In this document: one piece after another, positions 29,894 through 33,563 of the stretch
How positions within the stretch are numbered: position 1 is the stretch's first letter
Layout of the letters: each line of letters begins with the position of its first letter
Assembly: GCA_900549685.1 (NCBI GenBank)
Contig: UROX01000006.1
Coordinates: forward strand, 1 to 33,563
Source: an uncultured Alistipes sp.
GTDB lineage: Bacteria; Bacteroidota; Bacteroidia; Bacteroidales; Rikenellaceae
Direction of reading: 5' to 3'
Length of the DNA: 33,563 nucleotides
Made by a program: the position numbers and the translations under genes
The notes under the pieces: model-generated
What the model was told of the DNA's origin: nothing
Database searches by the model: none
Seen by the model: the letters and a program-made list of their open reading frames with translations, nothing else

Positions 29894-30262
29894 ATGGAAA
29901 TCATAGAAAACGACAAACCGGCAAAGAGCGACGCAAAGGGCCTCGCCTTGCGTTCGCGCAATCTTTTCATCGGTATCACGCTCATCGTCGTCGGGCTGTT
30001 GTGGCTGCTCGAGAATTTCGGCCTGCTGACCGAACGGATCACCGACGCGATCTTCTCGTGGCAGATGCTACTGACACTCGTGGGCGGTTATCTGCTCTCT
30101 CAGAAACGGTGGGTGGCCGGTGCGGTCATGTCCGTGTTGGGCGTCGTGCTGCTGGCGGCCGATCTGCTGCGTGTCGATGTGCCGTTCGACAAGGTGGCTT
30201 TTCCCGTAATCCTCATCGCTGTCGGGATTTCGGCTATTTTTACGGTTCGGAACCGGAATTAA
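29894..30262 (+). CDS. Small membrane protein, LiaI/LiaF-like transmembrane region (DUF5668-type)
   Basis: A 122-residue protein with a polar N terminus (MEIIENDKPAKSDAKG) and four predicted membrane helices (about 23-40, 54-67, 72-90, 100-117). Patterns such as GITLIVVGLLWLLENFGLL and the repeated GVVLL/GISAIF pairs resemble the LiaI-LiaF-like transmembrane region, which I recall next to PspC/PadR genes in Bacteroidetes. In Firmicutes LiaF modulates a cell-envelope stress system, so the context agrees, but no function is proven here. It begins 27 bp after the second PspC gene and is probably the last gene of that operon. Confidence 0.75.
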   Translation: MEIIENDKPAKSDAKGLALRSRNLFIGITLIVVGLLWLLENFGLLTERITDAIFSWQMLLTLVGGYLLSQKRWVAGAVMSVLGVVLLAADLLRVDVPFDKVAFPVILIAVGISAIFTVRNRN

Positions 30263-30333
30263 CGGACGGAAAAGTGTCCTTTTCGGACAGATCGAAAAAT
30301 CGGGCATCCGATATGCCGTATCGTAATTATCGT

Positions 30334-30341
30334 TACTTTTG
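30334..30341 (+). promoter_or_regulatory. Candidate -7 box for pfkA
   Basis: TACTTTTG matches TAnnTTTG and lies about 75 bp upstream of pfkA. No clear -33 TTG is visible. Small hairpins just upstream (TGTCC/GGACA at 30275-30289, GGCAT/ATGCC at 30303-30317) may mark the end of the preceding operon. Confidence 0.42.
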
Positions 30342-30417
30342 CCTCGGGAGGAAATCGAACGTTTTGCTCCCGAATACGAAGTGAAAGCAAACCGATATTT
30401 TAACGGGAGGTATGATT

Positions 30418-31398
30418 ATGGACGGAAAGAAATGCGTGGGAATTCTGACTTCCGGCGGCGATGCGCCGGGAATGAATGCGGCCATCCGGGCGGTGACGCG
30501 GGCGGCGATCTATAACGGATTCGAGGTCAAAGGGATTATGCGGGGATACAAGGGGTTGATTACCGACGAGATCATCCCGTTCCGCACGCAGAATGTCAGC
30601 AACATCATCCAGCAGGGAGGGACGATTCTCAAAACCGCCCGCTGCGACGAGTTCCGTACCGTAGAGGGCCGGAAGATCGCTTACGACAACATGGTCAAAC
30701 ACGGCATCACGTCGCTGGTGGTCATCGGCGGCGACGGCTCGTTGAGCGGCGCGAGGGAGTTCGCTTCCGAGTTCAATTTCCCGATCGTCGGCCTGCCCGG
30801 GACGATCGACAACGATCTGTTCGGTACCGATACGACCATCGGCTACGACACGGCGCTCAATACGATCGTCGAGTCGGTCGATAAGATCCGCGACACGGCA
30901 TCGTCGCACGAACGGCTGTTTTTCATCGAGGTGATGGGACGCGAAGCCGGATTCCTCGCTCTCAACGGAGCGATTGCCGCCGGAGCCGAGGCTGCCATCA
31001 TTCCCGAAATCGCCACCGAAGTGGACCAGCTCGACCAGTTGATCGAGAACGGTTTCCGTAAGTCGAAAAACAGCAGCATCGTGCTGGTGGCCGAAAGCGA
31101 ACTGACCGGAGGTGCGATGGGACTGGCCCAGCGGGTCAAGAACGAATATCCGCAATACGATGTCCGCGTGACGATTCTGGGCCATATTCAGCGAGGCGGT
31201 TCGCCCACGGCCAGCGACCGGATTCTGGCCAGCCGGATGGGAGAGGCTGCCATCAATGCCCTGCTCGAAGACCAGCGCAACGTGATGATCGGCATCCAGA
31301 ACGACGAACTGGTCTATATCCCGTTCAGCAAGGCGATCAAGAACCAGAAACCGGTCAAACGGGAACTGCTCAATACGCTGAAGATTCTTTCCATCTGA
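30418..31398 (+). CDS. pfkA: ATP-dependent 6-phosphofructokinase
   Basis: Phosphorylates fructose 6-phosphate to fructose 1,6-bisphosphate, the committed step of glycolysis, in the cytosol. The protein of about 326 residues has the short bacterial length. Motifs are GILTSGGDAPGMNAAIR at the N terminus, VVIGGDGSLSGA (GGDG, typical of ATP rather than PPi enzymes), PGTIDND with the catalytic Asp, EVMGREAGFLAL, and the C-terminal HIQRGGSPTASDR. ATGs at 30412 and 30418 are both in frame; GGGAGG at 30405-30410 is 7 bp before the second but only 1 bp before the first, so I chose the second. A terminator lies about 210 bp after the stop. Confidence 0.96.
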   Translation: MDGKKCVGILTSGGDAPGMNAAIRAVTRAAIYNGFEVKGIMRGYKGLITDEIIPFRTQNVSNIIQQGGTILKTARCDEFRTVEGRKIAYDNMVKHGITSLVVIGGDGSLSGAREFASEFNFPIVGLPGTIDNDLFGTDTTIGYDTALNTIVESVDKIRDTASSHERLFFIEVMGREAGFLALNGAIAAGAEAAIIPEIATEVDQLDQLIENGFRKSKNSSIVLVAESELTGGAMGLAQRVKNEYPQYDVRVTILGHIQRGGSPTASDRILASRMGEAAINALLEDQRNVMIGIQNDELVYIPFSKAIKNQKPVKRELLNTLKILSI

Positions 31399-32176
31399 TT
31401 TTTACGGATCCGGAGAGTAGGAGCGGGCGGCGGGGACGGTCGAGACGATGCCGCCGTCTGTGGGCCGTGGCCGTGCGTTCGGTCGGGGCCGTTTCGGTCT
31501 CCGCTATGCCGGGACTTACGGCGTGTTCGGAAAGGACGGTCTCCGTACTTACGTTCGACGGTAAAGTCCATATGATTCCGGGCGCAATAATTGCGATCCG
31601 GGAAAAAGAATCCGAAAAGGACGGTACGACCGAAAGGCCGGCCGGTTCTTTTCGGATTTTTTGTGCGGTTTTGTGCCGGATATTTCGCCGTCACGGTATT
31701 CGCTTCGTTCGGTTTGCGCGACGGTATCTGTATGGCGGACGGTCATTGACCGGCGGTTTTGTCCGTGGCGATGGATTTTTGTCTGTCGGTAAATGCGCTT
31801 CGATGTGCCGATTGTCGGGAATTGCGGTTCCCGACTTCGCCGGCTGTCGCTCGTGATACTTGGTCTCATTTCGAGCCGGTTCCGACTCCTGTCGGGAAAG
31901 CGTCGTATTCTTTTTCGTCGGTACGAGAAAGGGTGTGATCGATGTCCGGGGAAATGTCTGTCCTGGTGGCCGCTTTTTCAGGTTTCGGTACGAGAATCTC
32001 TGTCGCAGAACACTTCGGCGGTGTCCGTAAGTCTGAAGAAATCGCTGCCTCCCCGTTTCTTCCATGTCGGCAGAGGGGATGGACGGATATGCGGTCCGGC
32101 TTTTTCGGAACAGTAAAGCCGGAAATTGCAAAGTTCGTTACTGTATTCCGGTATTGGATTCGCCGCGGGCGGGTCG
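31399..32176. other. Gene-poor region after pfkA
   Basis: These 778 bp separate pfkA from the convergent alpha/beta hydrolase gene. Short open frames (up to about 129 codons) on both strands show no family features and have unusual composition. It holds a terminator at 31609-31662 and a short CGCAA/TTGCG hairpin (31583-31595) just before it. From 31663 to 32176 I see nothing I can name. Confidence 0.55.
31609..31662 (+). terminator. Large intrinsic terminator downstream of pfkA
   Basis: AATCCGAAAAG (31609-31619) pairs perfectly with CTTTTCGGATT (31648-31658), continuing into TTTTTT. The 28-nt interior can form a smaller ACCG/CGGT stem with GGCCGGCC in its loop. The A-rich left flank means it could work in both directions. 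It lies 210 bp past the pfkA stop. Confidence 0.68.
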
Positions 32177-32980
32177 CTATTCGGCGTGTCGGTCGATGAA
32201 CGAGCGGATGAGGTCTGCCGTGGCGTCCGGCTCTTCGACATGACCCATATGGCCCGAATGGTCGAGCCGTGCGGTTTCGGCTTCGGGATGGTCGGCCGCG
32301 ATGCGTTCGGCGGTTTCGGTCGGGATGAACGCGTCGTGCCGGCCGAAGATGAACAGCACGGGGAGTCCCAGTTCGCGGAGCCGGGCATTCATGTCGCGCC
32401 GGAGCATCATTCCGTTGAGCAGTGCCACGATTCCGTCGTCGTCGGTGATCTGGATCATCTCTTCGAGCTGGCCGATGCGGCTGCCGAGACGCCGACGGTT
32501 TTCTTCGGCGAATCCTTTCGGTGCGAAAAGTTTGGCGATGAGTTCTTTTTTGTCGTTGCGGACGAGTTCGATCTCACGCTTGCGGTTTTCCTTTTTTTCT
32601 TCGGAGTCGGTATAGGGGGTGGAGTGGAGCAGGATCAGACCCTGCACCCTGTCCGGATAACGGTCGGCGAAAGCGAGAGCCGCATAGCCGCCCATCGAGT
32701 GTCCGGTGACGAAACAACGGCCGATGTGCTGTTTGTCGAGCACGTCCCTCAGTGTGTCGGCGATGAATTCCATCGTGTGGATTTCGCCGGCTACCTGCGA
32801 TATGCCGTGGCCCGGTATGTCGATCGAAAGAATCCTGTACCGGGGCAGAAGCAGTTCGGCCAGATCTTCCCATATTTCGAGCGATTCGAGATAGCCGTGC
32901 AGCAGCACGAGCGTCGTATCGGCTTGTCCGCAGTCGTCGATTCGCAGTGCGACTCCGTTGGCCGTGATGAATTTTTGCAT
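32177..32980 (-). CDS. Alpha/beta-fold hydrolase
   Basis: A 267-residue protein with no signal peptide, so cytosolic. The oxyanion-hole motif is LLHGY (27-30), the nucleophile elbow GHSMGG has Ser95, the acid is Asp216 in FGRHDAFIP, and the catalytic His is probably His244 in DHSGHMGHVEEP. A helical cap, rich in charged residues (about 123-175), lies between core strands. This is the general esterase/hydrolase group, so the substrate cannot be named. The minus-strand box TGTCTTTG (32986-32993) ends 6 bp before the ATG; if used, the mRNA would be nearly leaderless. It converges on pfkA. Confidence 0.88.
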   Translation of the reverse strand: MQKFITANGVALRIDDCGQADTTLVLLHGYLESLEIWEDLAELLLPRYRILSIDIPGHGISQVAGEIHTMEFIADTLRDVLDKQHIGRCFVTGHSMGGYAALAFADRYPDRVQGLILLHSTPYTDSEEKKENRKREIELVRNDKKELIAKLFAPKGFAEENRRRLGSRIGQLEEMIQITDDDGIVALLNGMMLRRDMNARLRELGLPVLFIFGRHDAFIPTETAERIAADHPEAETARLDHSGHMGHVEEPDATADLIRSFIDRHAE

Positions 32981-33381
32981 GATCGCAAAGACAATAATAG
33001 ATTTCGACCGCCGTTTTCCGGCGGTTGCAATGTTTTGATATATCCGGGTTTCCGGTGACTTTTCTTACTGCCTGCCGTCGTTGCGGCTATCGGCCCGGGG
33101 GCCTGTTCCGGCAGGAATCGGAGGCAGCGCTCCGAAAAGCGCGGCGGCAGTAGGAAACAGCCCGTATGTCGGATATATGGCCGCTGTTTCACCTCGGTGC
33201 GTTCCGTATCCGTCCGTTACCGTGCGCGGTTCGATCCCGAACCGTCTAAAGTCCCGGACGGAAATCCGGAGCGTCTTCCCGGGGCAATCGGAGGACGGAA
33301 TGTCGGTATATCGGAAATACGGTTGCGGCCGGGAGGGCGGCTGTCCGCCGTGCGACCGGCGCTTCGGGCGGGACGTACGGG
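32981..33381. other. Intergenic stretch with small hairpins
   Basis: The 401 bp between two minus-strand genes contain two short perfect inverted repeats: ACCGCCG/CGGCGGT with a 5-nt loop (33007-33025) and CGGTTCG/CGAACCG with a 4-nt loop (33227-33244). Neither is followed by a U-tract. No coding frame looks real. Confidence 0.45.
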
Positions 33382-33563
33382 CTAATCTTCGTCGCCGTCG
33401 TCGAAGTAGTCGAGAATGGAGTCCTGTTTGCGCAGGGCGAGCAGTTCCGCGTCTTCGTCCTCGTCCTCGAGCCTGCTGTATATCGTTCTTTTTTCTTTTC
33501 CGCTTTTTTTCAGCGGTTCGAGTTTGGCCGCTCTTTTCAACAAATCTTCCGACTTCGTCTCGC
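33382..33563 (-). CDS. C-terminal end of an unidentified protein with an acidic tail (partial)
   Basis: The minus strand at the right edge is open from 33561 to a TAG at 33382-33384, giving the last 59 residues of a protein whose start lies beyond the window. The fragment begins ETKSEDLLKRAAKLEPLKKS, has a basic stretch (KKSGKEKR), and ends in an acidic tail (LEDEDEDAELLALRKQD, then DYFDDGDED). I do not recognise the family. Codon choice and the clear basic-then-acidic pattern support a real gene, and the tail looks disordered. The C-terminal segment LRKQDSILDYFDD could be a short protein-binding peptide, which is a guess. Confidence 0.6.
   Translation of the reverse strand, partial: ETKSEDLLKRAAKLEPLKKSGKEKRTIYSRLEDEDEDAELLALRKQDSILDYFDDGDED

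Noticed and set aside
31467..31856. A 129-codon plus-strand frame after pfkA
   Set aside because: It runs through the terminator at 31609-31662 and shows no domain or convincing start.
33220..33250. A GGTTCGATCC string resembling a tRNA T-arm
   Set aside because: It is part of a simple 7-bp hairpin (CGGTTCG/CGAACCG). No acceptor stem, anticodon arm or D-arm surrounds it.
1..33563. CRISPR arrays, insertion sequences, prophage or integrative element
   Set aside because: No regularly spaced repeats, transposase, integrase or attachment-site pattern is visible. Gene content is mostly housekeeping.

Overview
The window reads as a chromosomal segment of a GC-rich member of the Bacteroidales, most like Alistipes/Rikenellaceae. 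This rests on protein families typical of Bacteroidetes (a DUF4290 protein, a short epsilon subunit, a PspC/PadR operon), on repeated Bacteroidetes-type -7 boxes (TAnnTTTG) upstream of genes, on A/T-rich leaders instead of Shine-Dalgarno sites, and on the ATP synthase gene order with atpD-atpC first. Genus is an inference. No rRNA, tRNA, insertion sequence, prophage or CRISPR array was seen.

Layout. Positions 1-1369 carry a DUF4290 gene and smpB on the plus strand, followed by about 1 kb without a convincing gene. From 2432 to 9861 the genes lie on the minus strand: a YitT-type membrane protein, an amino-acid:cation symporter overlapping a class I/II aminotransferase, a HAD hydrolase, rdgB overlapping recO, and an exported HAD phosphatase. 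priA and comF follow on the plus strand, comF converging with an araC-type regulator. The complete F1Fo ATP synthase operon (atpD, atpC, an AtpI-like gene, atpB, atpE, atpF, atpH, atpA, atpG) occupies 14833-22095 and ends in a strong intrinsic terminator.

The most unusual region is 22592-27378. It encodes a NapC/NirT-type tetraheme cytochrome fused to a formylglycine-generating-enzyme-like (SUMF1) domain, a Gfo/Idh/MocA oxidoreductase and a xylose-isomerase-like TIM-barrel protein that both carry twin-arginine lipoprotein signals, and a WbuC-type cupin without a signal. An 18-bp hairpin terminator closes it. My inference is an envelope-anchored sugar or polyol oxidation/isomerisation module that could exchange electrons with the quinone pool. 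The substrate cannot be read from the sequence.

Next comes an envelope-stress-like operon (PspC, PadR regulator, second PspC, small membrane protein) with a candidate PadR operator at its promoter. It is followed by pfkA, another gene-poor stretch of about 780 bp, a minus-strand alpha/beta hydrolase, and the 3' end of an acidic-tailed protein cut by the window edge.
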